Assembly: GCA_942493385.1 (NCBI GenBank)
Contig: OW818699.1
Span: 2,852,001 to 2,916,000 of the forward strand
DNA: 64,000 nucleotides
Reading direction: 5' to 3'
Source: UBA8389 sp942493385
GTDB lineage: Bacteria > Bacteroidota > Bacteroidia > Bacteroidales > UBA1402
Shown here: in pieces, positions 33,738-42,590 of the stretch
Layout of the letters: every line of letters starts with the position of its first letter
Position numbering within the stretch: position 1 is the first letter of the stretch
Position numbers and translations under genes: made by a program
Notes under the pieces: model-generated
Told to the model about the DNA's origin: nothing
Seen by the model: only the letters and a program-made list of their open reading frames with translations
Databases searched by the model: none

Positions 33738-34196
33738 ATGAAAAAACGATTGTCGTGGAGTTTGCTGTTGATGCTCCTATTTGCTGCGCCTATAAATGCT
33801 GAGTTGGTACGATGCTTGGTTGTACAGCTCTCAACAAATGCAAAATTGTATTACCCAGCGGCACTGAATCCGGTGGCAACTTTTGAGGGAACGGTGATGC
33901 ATCTGAATACGGATGTAATGGAGATTTCCACAGTTGCCAAATTGACAATGGAAATGGTGGAATTGGTTGGCATTCAGCAAGAAAAGAGCATGAACAGGGG
34001 TCCGGTCAACATGGGACAGACGTTGTTTCTAAACACTTCCGAATTGGACGTCCAGTTATTCAATTTATCGGGCAATCGCATGAAAACCACCATTATCCGT
34101 CATGGAGAAACGTACTCCATCGACCTGAATGGGTTACCCAGCGGTACCTACTTAGTAAGGGCTGGCAAACAATCCTGGAAATTCATCAAGCATTAA
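33738..34196 (+). CDS. Small secreted protein ending in a type IX-like sorting domain
   Basis: This 152-residue protein has a signal peptide (residues 1-21), about 75 residues without recognisable motifs, and a C-terminal segment (about 103-152) with the pattern VQLFNLSGNRM, GLPSGTYLVRAG and KFIKH, which resembles the type A sorting domain of the type IX secretion system. There is thus hardly any cargo besides the sorting tail. It precedes the HExxH protein by 13 bases and could work with it. Function unknown. Confidence 0.65.
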   Translation: MKKRLSWSLLLMLLFAAPINAELVRCLVVQLSTNAKLYYPAALNPVATFEGTVMHLNTDVMEISTVAKLTMEMVELVGIQQEKSMNRGPVNMGQTLFLNTSELDVQLFNLSGNRMKTTIIRHGETYSIDLNGLPSGTYLVRAGKQSWKFIKH

Positions 34197-34209
34197 TACA
34201 TTCCGACTT

Positions 34210-35712
34210 GTGAAGAAATTACTACACATCGCCTTGTTTGGCATCGTTTTCATATGTCTTTCATACGGACAATCCATCTATATTTCACAGGGCAAGGAAA
34301 CGAAACTGGATACGCTCAGTTTGGGAAAAATTGAACGTATTACGTTCGGAAATTCTTTTATTAACGTAAAATACAAGGATTCTACCCTCCGATTGTTTTT
34401 CAATTCCATCTTTGATTATGCGGCGTTCAAAGATCCAAGCATCATCACATCCTTGCCAAGTTACATCTATGTTCCATACTCTATGAGAAATCCGGGCTTT
34501 CTCACCAAGACAGGCACCTATTACTGGGGCAGGAAGTCTGAGTCAGAGCATTTCGCTGTGCTTTGGGAGCCCGGTTTCGGCAGCAATCCTTCTGCAACAG
34601 GATTGGGAAGCTATACTACCAACATTACCCAATTGCTCCAACGGGCAGAGGCTTGTTACAAGTATTACTCCGATTCGTTGAAATTCATTGATGCAGCCAC
34701 CTCCAGGACAAACAAATACAAAATTTTGATTTTCCTGAAATACACTACCGATTGGGTGGCAAATGGAAGCGGTTACGACGACCTAATTGGTGGCCTCAAC
34801 GTCAATCCGGCTGCTGCCAACAATGGTCCAGTCATTTCGCACGAAATCGGCCATGTTTTTCAGTATTTGGTGCACTGCGATTTAGGAATAACCAATGGAA
34901 CGCGTGGTTTCATGTATGTTCTAGGATCAGGGACGGGCAATGGCTACTGGGAACAAACCGCACAATGGCAGGCTTACCAGCTTTATCCTGGCGAAGTGTT
35001 CGGAAGTTCGAATTTTGGCGTTTATACGGGAGGTGCTTTCAAGTCTCCTTTTCACGAAGACAACCGCTACGCCAACTACTTCATCGATTATTACTGGGCG
35101 TTCAAACGAGGTACGAACATGGTTGGTCGTATATGGCGCGAATCTATAAAACCGGAGGATCCTGCTCAAACATATATGCGGTTGAATAGCTTGACACTGG
35201 CTCAATACAACGATGAAATTTGGGACATGGCTGCCCGTTGGGCCACTTGGGACATCCCTGCCCTTCGCACCAATGGTCTGAGTAAGATTGGTGCTATTGC
35301 AACTACCTTGAGGGCTGACACAGCGGGGTATTTGAAAGTGGACAGCGCCAAATGCATACAAGATCAGGGAATCAACATCATTCCGCTGAAAGTTCCGACG
35401 GTTGCCACAACAGTCAAAGTGTACTTTCAAGGCATTGCAGGTGCAAATGGCTACCGCAAGGTTGATGCTGCCGGTCGTGGCGGTTGGCGTTATGGCTTTG
35501 TGGCCTTGCTGAATGATTACACGCGTGTTTACGGCACAATTGGCCGGGATGCAAATGGAACGGTAACAATGGATGTTCCGGCGAACGCATCCAAGTTATG
35601 GCTGGTAGTGACTGGTGCTCCCATCACTTACAAACAGCACAGCTGGGACGAAAACGCAGCCAATGACGAGCAGTGGCCTTATCATGTGAAGTTTACAGGC
35701 ACATCCTATTAA
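34210..35712 (+). CDS. Secreted HExxH protein, DUF6055-like putative metallopeptidase
   Basis: This 500-residue protein starts at a GTG and has a signal peptide (to SYGQ, residue 21). Residues 211-215 are HEIGH, an HExxH zinc-peptidase motif, preceded by a segment (SEHFAVLWEPGFG) and followed by GYWEQTAQWQAYQ, which fit the DUF6055 group of Bacteroidota secreted proteins. The candidate third zinc ligand, perhaps Glu of WEQT, is a guess. The C-terminal 110 residues look like a beta-sandwich module. No sorting tail is evident, unlike its small neighbour. The catalytic role is inferred from the motif. Confidence 0.7.
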   Translation: MKKLLHIALFGIVFICLSYGQSIYISQGKETKLDTLSLGKIERITFGNSFINVKYKDSTLRLFFNSIFDYAAFKDPSIITSLPSYIYVPYSMRNPGFLTKTGTYYWGRKSESEHFAVLWEPGFGSNPSATGLGSYTTNITQLLQRAEACYKYYSDSLKFIDAATSRTNKYKILIFLKYTTDWVANGSGYDDLIGGLNVNPAAANNGPVISHEIGHVFQYLVHCDLGITNGTRGFMYVLGSGTGNGYWEQTAQWQAYQLYPGEVFGSSNFGVYTGGAFKSPFHEDNRYANYFIDYYWAFKRGTNMVGRIWRESIKPEDPAQTYMRLNSLTLAQYNDEIWDMAARWATWDIPALRTNGLSKIGAIATTLRADTAGYLKVDSAKCIQDQGINIIPLKVPTVATTVKVYFQGIAGANGYRKVDAAGRGGWRYGFVALLNDYTRVYGTIGRDANGTVTMDVPANASKLWLVVTGAPITYKQHSWDENAANDEQWPYHVKFTGTSY

Positions 35713-35713
35713 A

Positions 35714-35830
35714 TGCTTGAATAGGAAGCAAATTACTGCGTTACTGCTTACTCGACAATCCTCACGTACCTTTAGTACGCTCCGGTATGTCTCCTAATCA
35801 GTGCCTTGTACTTTACTCCCTATTCAAGCA
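35714..35830. repeat. 117-bp imperfect palindrome with 12-bp perfect ends
   Basis: TGCTTGAATAGG (35714-35725) and CCTATTCAAGCA (35819-35830) are exact reverse complements. Inside, CGTAC and GTACG make a small hairpin (about 35765-35779). The right arm contains the mazG stop codon. It lies between convergent genes, so it may be a bidirectional terminator, but its length and internal TAGTACGC segment look more like a dispersed intergenic palindromic repeat. Confidence 0.6.
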
Positions 35831-36617
35831 TTTTGGTTTCAAGCAATTTGGCTTCGTTCCAGATAACATCCATCTCCTCCAATGTCATTTTTCTGAGTGA
35901 GCGACCTTGCTGTAAAGTCTTTTCTTCCAAGTAGTTGAATCTGCTTCGAAATTTGTGGTTGGTACGTTCCAAGGCGTTGTCCGGATTGATTTGGTAGAGA
36001 CGAGCGGCGTTTATAAGGCTGAAAAAGAGGTCGCCGAATTCGGACTCCATCTTGTCGGTGTCCATGACGTCGATTTCGGCCTTCAGTTCGTTGAATTCTT
36101 CCTGAACCTTATCCCAGACTTGTTCGCGGTGGTCCCAGTCGAAACCGACACCACGGGCTTTGTCTTGCATGCGGAAGGCTTTGATCATGGATGGCAAGGC
36201 TTCGGGAACGCCGGAAAGCACCGATTTGTTACCATCCTTTTCCTTCAGCTTCAGTTTTTCCCAGTTTTGTTCCACTTCTCTGGCACCAGAGACTTCGACC
36301 TCTCCGAAAATATGAGGATGTCGGTAAATGAGCTTCTGTATGAGCTTGTCACAGACGTCCTGAATGTCGAACTGCCCATTTTCCGCACCGATCTTGGCGT
36401 AAAAAACGATGTGCAGCAGGATGTCACCCAGTTCTTTGTTGATTTCGGCTGAATCCTTGTCCAGCAGCGCTTCGCTCAGTTCGTAGGTTTCTTCGATAGT
36501 GAGTGGGCGGAGGCTTTCGTTGGTCTGTTCCTTGTCCCAGGGACATTTGGCTCGGAGCTCGTCCATCACGTCAAGTAAACGGCCAAAGGCCTGCATTTGG
36601 GATTCTCTGCTGTGCAT
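35820..36617 (-). CDS. mazG: Nucleoside triphosphate pyrophosphohydrolase MazG
   Basis: This 265-residue protein has the two tandem MazG domains of the house-cleaning enzyme. The first carries EETYELSEALLD and ELGDILLHIVFYAK, the second EEFNELKAEI and EFGDLFFSLIN, each supplying the acidic Mg2+-binding residues. It hydrolyses NTPs to NMP and pyrophosphate. It is the last gene of a tight minus-strand run after valS, the kelch lipoprotein and the Wzi-like gene, 8 bases from the latter. Confidence 0.95.
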   Translation of the reverse strand: MHSRESQMQAFGRLLDVMDELRAKCPWDKEQTNESLRPLTIEETYELSEALLDKDSAEINKELGDILLHIVFYAKIGAENGQFDIQDVCDKLIQKLIYRHPHIFGEVEVSGAREVEQNWEKLKLKEKDGNKSVLSGVPEALPSMIKAFRMQDKARGVGFDWDHREQVWDKVQEEFNELKAEIDVMDTDKMESEFGDLFFSLINAARLYQINPDNALERTNHKFRSRFNYLEEKTLQQGRSLRKMTLEEMDVIWNEAKLLETKMLE

Positions 36618-36625
36618 CGTATCGT

Positions 36626-38038
36626 TTAGTGTTTTTTAGTTAGAATGAATTGGCCGGTGTAGCGCAAACCCATCAGGAGGGCAAGGTTGTTGCCGTATTT
36701 GGTTCCGCGGTCGCCGGAAATGCCGAGGCTGCCTTCGGTATTTTTTAGGAATGGAAGGGCGTGGAAGACTTCCAGCTGACCTGAGAATTGTTTTTTGGGT
36801 GGGTACGGATCAACATGGAATTGCCCCCAGTTTAAGGAATAGGCACCAGTAAAACGATAGTTGAACCGACAAAGTGTTCCCAACCCTGAAACATAAAAGA
36901 GTCTTACTGTATTGTTCTGGAAATTCACTCCCCCATTGGTATTGTATTTCGGTGAAGTCAGCCAGGGATTTCCGATGGTCATACCGTAAAAACTCCAACC
37001 GTTGGTATAAGAACTATTGTTGTAATACTCGTCAATTCCACCGTAAGTGACTCCGTCCAAATCGTGGTATGGTCCACTTTGATCGGTTGTTGAGAGCAAT
37101 TCAACAACAAATGAATGAAGCGGTTTGAATTTGGGCAGGCGTACGGAAACACCCCAAAGTCCGTCTTTAACGTTGTACGCTTTGTTCATTCGAAGTACAG
37201 GCTTGTCCTCACTGATGTTTTGCCAATAGAGCTCAACGGAGCAGGCAGTCAACTTCAGGCTTAAACCTAGATTTTGGGATATGATGTGGTTTCCCAATGT
37301 ATTTTTAAAATCGGAAAGGGTACTACTTGAACTGCCCTTTCGTGCTAGAAATATTCGAATGAAATTGTCCATCGAAACTACAATTTCACCCTCGGTCGGT
37401 GATTTTCCGCCCCATTGAGCCACATGATGGAGTCCGTAGTTGAGCGTCAGAGGAAAAGAGCCTCCCACTTTGCCGTGCAACCATTTGTGATGCAACAAAG
37501 TATTCGTGGTGACGGTCTTGTCCGAAAACCAGCCGTTGGCCATACCGCCAGAGAATTCCAAATAACCCTTTGTGAAGGGAACGTCGACCCAACCGTTGGT
37601 TTCGAAGGTCAGACCTGGTATGGGGCGGCTGTTTTGAGAACCGATGAGACCACCGCTCGATAGCAAAGGGTCTTGATTGCCAAATATTTCGCGTTTACCG
37701 CCAAGTATAGCGAGAAAAGGTCCAACCTTGCCTTCGACAAAAAGTTCTCCTGGAAAAAGTCTGTTTTCTGTTGGAGAAAGATTCGCGTTGATTTCGGCTC
37801 CAAAACCGTAATCGAAAGTCTTGTAGGCGGTTTTATGGATGGTACCCCAAGTACTGAGGCTGTTGGGGGTGAAGCTGTGTCGGTCGTATTGGTTGACAGT
37901 GCTTAGAAAAGGAGCATAAGTTCCAAAACCAGGATTGAAACGGGCATTCAGGCTGTACTCGAGGGTATCGACTTGTTGCTGTGCCCAAATCATTGTGCCA
38001 TAAGCAATTGCGAATATAAGTATCAGGAGTTTCTTCAT
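36626..38038 (-). CDS. Wzi-like outer-membrane capsule assembly protein
   Basis: This 470-residue protein has a signal peptide (MKKLLILIFAIAYGTMIWAQ) and a beta-barrel-like body. The segments GGLIGSQNSRPIPGLTFETNG, TLLHHKWLHGKVGGSFPLTLNYGLHHVAQWGG and the Phe-terminated strands fit the Caps_assemb_Wzi family of Bacteroidota. Wzi anchors capsule polysaccharide at the surface, but no capsule genes are nearby. ATG 38038 is preferred over 38074 because it heads the signal peptide. It lies between the kelch lipoprotein and mazG. Confidence 0.72.
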   Translation of the reverse strand: MKKLLILIFAIAYGTMIWAQQQVDTLEYSLNARFNPGFGTYAPFLSTVNQYDRHSFTPNSLSTWGTIHKTAYKTFDYGFGAEINANLSPTENRLFPGELFVEGKVGPFLAILGGKREIFGNQDPLLSSGGLIGSQNSRPIPGLTFETNGWVDVPFTKGYLEFSGGMANGWFSDKTVTTNTLLHHKWLHGKVGGSFPLTLNYGLHHVAQWGGKSPTEGEIVVSMDNFIRIFLARKGSSSSTLSDFKNTLGNHIISQNLGLSLKLTACSVELYWQNISEDKPVLRMNKAYNVKDGLWGVSVRLPKFKPLHSFVVELLSTTDQSGPYHDLDGVTYGGIDEYYNNSSYTNGWSFYGMTIGNPWLTSPKYNTNGGVNFQNNTVRLFYVSGLGTLCRFNYRFTGAYSLNWGQFHVDPYPPKKQFSGQLEVFHALPFLKNTEGSLGISGDRGTKYGNNLALLMGLRYTGQFILTKKH

Positions 38039-38051
38039 GCTGCCTTCGTAC

Positions 38052-39017
38052 TTAAGGTTTGAAGCTCCATACATCCGGAAGGCGCTGGTAGTAGTTTTCG
38101 CCCATGACTACATAGCCCCTGCCCCCAATGGTGAAAACCACCGCATTTTGGCGGATGCCTCCAGGGAAATCGCCCCGCTTGGTCCATGCATTTTCCGTTG
38201 GATCGTATTCCAAAATATCGGATCGGATTCGTCCGCCGTTTTCGATTCCTCCCCAGTACCTACCCAGCAGAACGTAGCCTTTGCCAGCAATCTCCAAGCC
38301 ATTGGACATCATTCTACCCTCGGGCATGGATGCAGCCGTTGTCCATTTACCAGTTAAGGTGTTGAAACGGAACATCGTGCGAATGTTAAGTCCTCGAAAT
38401 CCGCCTGCCACATAAAAATCCATTCCGATGGAAAAGAATGCGGGAGCGTTGTATGACTTCGGAGTATCAGCCAGCTTGGTCCATGTATCGATGACTGGGT
38501 CGTATTTATACGTATCGTAGGAATAACCTGTTCCTGAAAAACCCATGCTAGTATACAAACATCCGTCCACCACGGTGTAGGCCAAGTCATTGGAAGCGAG
38601 CCCAGGGAAAGAGGCTTTCTGGGTCCATTTGGAAGTGGTAGGATCGAATTCGTAGAAATCCCGGTATACGGATTCAGCAAAAATGGAACTGTTGCTACCC
38701 ATGCCAACGTAACCTTTACCGTTGATGGTCACGCCAACAGCTTTTACTCTTGGTTGACCGGGAAAGGTGTCCAGTTCGGTCCAAGTATCGGTTAGGCTTT
38801 CGTACCGCCAGACTTCATTCAGGGTATCGTGCAGGTATCCAATCCGTCCACAACAGAGATAGGCGTTCGTACCGATGACGAAGGTTGAAGCAGAGGCTCT
38901 GGGTGTGCCTGGAAAATCAGCAAGTTGAACCCAATCGTTGATTGGAGTTTCTTCCACATTGTTGCAAGCACTTAAAAGCACCATCAACAGAGCCAGAAAC
39001 ATCCAACAACTTTTCAT
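38052..39017 (-). CDS. Kelch-repeat lipoprotein
   Basis: This 321-residue protein has a lipoprotein signal (LSAC, Cys18) and five to six kelch-type repeats marked by DTWTELDTFPG, SKWTQKASFPG, DTWTKLADTPK and similar units alternating with Gly-Tyr-Val strands, so it should form a beta-propeller on an outer-membrane or surface anchor. Function unknown; Bacteroidota kelch lipoproteins are often linked to sugar handling. It follows valS by 7 bases. Confidence 0.8.
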   Translation of the reverse strand: MKSCWMFLALLMVLLSACNNVEETPINDWVQLADFPGTPRASASTFVIGTNAYLCCGRIGYLHDTLNEVWRYESLTDTWTELDTFPGQPRVKAVGVTINGKGYVGMGSNSSIFAESVYRDFYEFDPTTSKWTQKASFPGLASNDLAYTVVDGCLYTSMGFSGTGYSYDTYKYDPVIDTWTKLADTPKSYNAPAFFSIGMDFYVAGGFRGLNIRTMFRFNTLTGKWTTAASMPEGRMMSNGLEIAGKGYVLLGRYWGGIENGGRIRSDILEYDPTENAWTKRGDFPGGIRQNAVVFTIGGRGYVVMGENYYQRLPDVWSFKP

Positions 39018-39024
39018 GGTCAGC

Positions 39025-41673
39025 TCACTTTTTTAGCGAAGCAATTCCTTCTTCCAGCGAATGGATTTTAGATTCGGCATCGGCTTGCTTCTTGCGTTCG
39101 GCCTCAACCACCTCGGGTTTTGCATTGGCGACGAAGCGTTCGTTGCTGAGTTTGCTCGTGACGGATTTTAGGAAGCCTTGGAGGTAAATGATTTCGGTCT
39201 GCATTTTGGCGATTTCCTCCTCCACATTGATGAGCGAGCCCATTGGTACGGCATATTCCGTGGTTCCAACCATAAAGGAAACGGCACCCGCAGGTTTCTC
39301 GGCCGAAGCGGTCACACTAGTCAGATTGGCCATTTTGAGCAATACGGCGTCGTAGGCAGCATCGTGTTGGCCTAGAATCTGAAGTTCGAGGGTTTCCTTG
39401 TTGGGAATGTTCCTTTCCAAACGGATGGTACGTATGGCTGAAACGATGGCTTTGGTCACCTCGAATTCAGTCAGGATGGTCGTGTCTAAAGAAGCTACAG
39501 CAGGTTGACGAACGAGCATGATGCTCTCCCCTTCCTTGCGTTCGGCGATGTTTTGCCAGAGTTCTTCTGTGATAAAGGGCATGAACGGATGCAGGAGTTC
39601 AAGCAGGGTTTCGAAAAAGCCAAGGGTCTGCTTCAGGGTCTTGGCATCGATGGCATGCTGGTAGGCAGGCTTGATCATTTCCAGGTACCAAGAAGAAAAT
39701 TCGTCCCAGAAGAGTTTATAAACGGTCATCAGCGCTTCCGACAAGCGGAATTTGCCGAAGAGGTCGTCCATATCGTTGACGGCTTGTTGCCATTGCTTGT
39801 CGAACCATTCGACGGCGATGCGGGATGATTCAGGCTGCGGCAAACTTTCGTCCACTTGCCAGCCTTTGACAAGGCGATAGGCGTTCCAGATCTTGTTGTT
39901 GAAGTTGCGGCCTTGCTCGCAGAGTGCTACGTCGAACAGGATGTCATTGCCTGCTGGGGCGGCCAGCATCATGCCCATGCGGACACCGTCGGCGCCGAAT
40001 TCGCTGATAAGATGAAGTGGTTCAGGAGAATTGCCCAGTGATTTGGACATCTTGCGTCCTTGTTTGTCGCGGACGATTCCAGTAAGGTAAACGTTCTTGA
40101 AGCAGATGTCGTGTTGGTATTCAAGACCGGAGATGATCATTCGGGCCACCCAGAAGAAAAGGATGTCCGGACCGGTCACCAGGTCGTTGGTCGGGTAATA
40201 ATAGCGAATATCTTCGTTGTTGGGGCGGTTGATGCCGTCGAAAACGGAGATGGGCCACAACCAGCTGGAGAACCAAGTGTCGAGGCAGTCTTCGTCCTGA
40301 CGCAGATCGTCCATCGTGAGGGGCTTTTCGTCGCAACAGCAGGAGCATTTGCCGGCAAAGAGCTTGGCATTGGCAAGCATGAGCGCTTGTTCCTTGGTTT
40401 CGGCCACGACATAACCTCCCTGAGGCAAGTACCAGGCTGGGATTTGATGGCCCCACCACAATTGACGGGAAATGCACCAGTCTTTGACATTTTCCATCCA
40501 GTGGCGGTAGGTATTTTTGAATTTGGGCGGAACCAGCTTGATGTCGTCGTTCATAACTGCATCGAGGGCAGGCTTGGCCAAGTCGGTCATCTTGAGGAAC
40601 CACTGCATGGAGAGCTTAGGCTCGATGGGAACATGGGTGCGTTCGGAGTAACCGACTTTGTTGGTATAGGGTTCGACCTTTTCCATCAAACCGGCATTTT
40701 CAAGGTCCTTTTCGATTTTGGTGCGTACATCGAAGCGATCCATGCCGGCGTACATCTGGCCGTATTCGTTCAGGGTGCCGTCGTTGTTGAAGATGTCAAT
40801 GGACTCCAGGTTGTACTTCTCGCCCAGCATGTAGTCGTTCACATCGTGCGCGGGAGTTACTTTTAAGCAACCCGTACCGAACTCAATATCAACGTATTCG
40901 TCTTGAATAACGGGGATGGAACGGCCTATGAGGGGCACGATGACGCGCTTGCCTTTGAGGTGGGCGTTTTTGGGGTCGTTCGGATGGATGCACATGCCAG
41001 TATCGCCCAGAATGGTTTCCGGACGGGTGGTTGCTACAACGGCGTAACCGTCTTCACCTTCAATTTTATATTTTAGATAATACAGTTTGGAATTGACTTC
41101 CTTGAAAACAACTTCCTCGTCTGAAAGCGCGGTCTGGGCCTGTGGGTCCCAGTTGACCATGCGTACGCCTCTGTAAATGAGCCCTTTCTTATGTAGATCA
41201 ACGAAGACTTTAAGAACGCTTTCGGAACGGGCTTCGTCCATGGTGAAACAAGTACGGTCCCAGTCGCAGGAAGCGCCAAGCTTTTTGAGCTGTTCCAGAA
41301 TCATGCCTCCGTGCTTGTGGGTCCATTCCCAAGCGTGGTTCAGGAATTCTTCACGACCTATGTCGGATTTTTCAATGCCTTCTGCAGAGAGTTTGGCCAC
41401 GACCTTGGCTTCGGTCGCTATGGAAGCATGGTCGGTACCAGGAACCCAGCAGGCATTCTTGCCTTGCATGCGGGCGCGACGAATGAGGATGTCCTGGATG
41501 GTATTGTTGAGCATGTGCCCCATGTGGAGCACGCCGGTCACGTTTGGAGGCGGAATGACGATTGAATACGCTTCCCGCTCATCGGGAACGGAACGAAACA
41601 TTTTGTGGTCCATCCAATACTGATACCATTTGTCTTCAACCTCGGCCGGGTTGTACTTGCTCGCAATTTCCAT
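39025..41673 (-). CDS. valS: Valyl-tRNA synthetase
   Basis: This 882-residue class Ia synthetase charges tRNA-Val. The catalytic HIGH-type motif is HMGH in NVTGVLHMGHML (about residues 47-58) and the KMSKS motif is intact in GRKMSKSLGNSP. The editing domain and a C-terminal coiled-coil arm (EEEIAKMQTEIIYLQG to the end, 'KIHSLEEGIASLKK') are present. ATG 41673 starts the conserved MEIASKYNPAEVEDKWY. It heads a four-gene minus-strand run, with a TATCTTTG box at 41709-41716. Confidence 0.97.
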   Translation of the reverse strand: MEIASKYNPAEVEDKWYQYWMDHKMFRSVPDEREAYSIVIPPPNVTGVLHMGHMLNNTIQDILIRRARMQGKNACWVPGTDHASIATEAKVVAKLSAEGIEKSDIGREEFLNHAWEWTHKHGGMILEQLKKLGASCDWDRTCFTMDEARSESVLKVFVDLHKKGLIYRGVRMVNWDPQAQTALSDEEVVFKEVNSKLYYLKYKIEGEDGYAVVATTRPETILGDTGMCIHPNDPKNAHLKGKRVIVPLIGRSIPVIQDEYVDIEFGTGCLKVTPAHDVNDYMLGEKYNLESIDIFNNDGTLNEYGQMYAGMDRFDVRTKIEKDLENAGLMEKVEPYTNKVGYSERTHVPIEPKLSMQWFLKMTDLAKPALDAVMNDDIKLVPPKFKNTYRHWMENVKDWCISRQLWWGHQIPAWYLPQGGYVVAETKEQALMLANAKLFAGKCSCCCDEKPLTMDDLRQDEDCLDTWFSSWLWPISVFDGINRPNNEDIRYYYPTNDLVTGPDILFFWVARMIISGLEYQHDICFKNVYLTGIVRDKQGRKMSKSLGNSPEPLHLISEFGADGVRMGMMLAAPAGNDILFDVALCEQGRNFNNKIWNAYRLVKGWQVDESLPQPESSRIAVEWFDKQWQQAVNDMDDLFGKFRLSEALMTVYKLFWDEFSSWYLEMIKPAYQHAIDAKTLKQTLGFFETLLELLHPFMPFITEELWQNIAERKEGESIMLVRQPAVASLDTTILTEFEVTKAIVSAIRTIRLERNIPNKETLELQILGQHDAAYDAVLLKMANLTSVTASAEKPAGAVSFMVGTTEYAVPMGSLINVEEEIAKMQTEIIYLQGFLKSVTSKLSNERFVANAKPEVVEAERKKQADAESKIHSLEEGIASLKK

Positions 41674-41708
41674 AAATTTCAATAAAAAAACGGGTTTCAT
41701 TAAGCTGT

Positions 41709-41716
41709 CAAAGATA
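41709..41716 (-). promoter_or_regulatory. valS -7 box
   Basis: TATCTTTG on the minus strand, 35 bases upstream of the valS ATG. A GCCG-TTTA-CGGC hairpin lies about 15-30 bases further upstream. No clear -33 element. Confidence 0.5.
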
Positions 41717-41810
41717 GTGAAAATCCTCCTAAACCGCCGTAAACGGCTTTCCTATTTGCGTATACCTTAAAAAAATCGTTGCAAAAAAGTACAAAAAAGC
41801 AAAATTAATA

Positions 41811-41963
41811 TATCTTTGCTCCAACAAAGCGTTTAGCTTTTTTAACACTAAAACGGATTGATGATCCTTTGCAGATAACAATGGTTATCAAAGCAAACCG
41901 TACCCTTCCGAAAGGAAACACTTTAAAAGCTATTTTTCAACTATAAACAAACACGTAAAACCT
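41811..41963 (+). promoter_or_regulatory. Promoter and long structured leader of the lipoprotein gene
   Basis: TATCTTTG at 41811-41818 fits the -7 box, which would give a leader of roughly 140 bases. The leader has small hairpins GATAAC/GTTATC (about 41875-41897) and TTCC-GAAA-GGAA (about 41910-41925). No known riboswitch is recognised. It fills the 290-base gap between valS and the lipoprotein gene. Confidence 0.45.
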
Positions 41964-42590
41964 ATGAAAAGAAACATCAAATTCTTACTATTTTCCGTAA
42001 CAATTCTCTCAGCTATTGGCTTTTACTCTTGCGATGAAAATGCAACCATCGATGTTCCGGGTCCACCAGTAGATTTCACTTTTAATTACTCCGATATCAA
42101 CGCCGTAGGTGCTCCTGCACAAAGAAGCCTCTATATATGGCAGAAGGTAGCATCTGATACCATTCCGGGTGAGGATGTCGTGAGCTTTCTTGAATCGGAT
42201 TCCGCCAACAGTCAATATGCGGATGCCATTGTAGCTGCAACCCTGAAAAAATGCAAACTGACCGTTTCTGGCGGCAATTTCAACTTTACTGGTGTGGATT
42301 CAGTCAAAATTGTTTACAATCTAGTAAGTATCCCCACCACTGTATTTGACCTTGTTATTGGTGCACCGAGCGCTACCGACAATACGGTCATCAATTTCAA
42401 TAACATCAAGATTTCCAAGGATGAAGCATTGGATATGATTAGTCAAGATAAGGTTGCCAGCATGTGGGTTAAGGTTAACCCGATGATTAGACCCAATTGT
42501 TTTGCAGCTGGTGCAGTCTATAACTTCACAGCAGAATCTTGGATCAGCGTAAAAGCTGCAAGTGCTTTAAGCGGCGGACTCGGGCTTTAA
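41964..42590 (+). CDS. Putative lipoprotein of unknown function
   Basis: This 208-residue protein has a lipoprotein-like signal ending at Cys23 (FYSC), followed by Asp-Glu-Asn, an acidic start that in Bacteroidota can mark surface export. The body has beta-rich repeats of polar residues and no family I recognise; the segment NTVINFNNIKISKDEALD is helical near the end. It has its own promoter and long leader. Its stop codon overlaps that of the convergent YgbA-like gene. Confidence 0.7.
   Translation: MKRNIKFLLFSVTILSAIGFYSCDENATIDVPGPPVDFTFNYSDINAVGAPAQRSLYIWQKVASDTIPGEDVVSFLESDSANSQYADAIVAATLKKCKLTVSGGNFNFTGVDSVKIVYNLVSIPTTVFDLVIGAPSATDNTVINFNNIKISKDEALDMISQDKVASMWVKVNPMIRPNCFAAGAVYNFTAESWISVKAASALSGGLGL

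Noticed and set aside
41811..41963. Known riboswitch in the lipoprotein leader
   Set aside because: Only small isolated hairpins are present and the gene is of unknown function, so no aptamer class could be matched.
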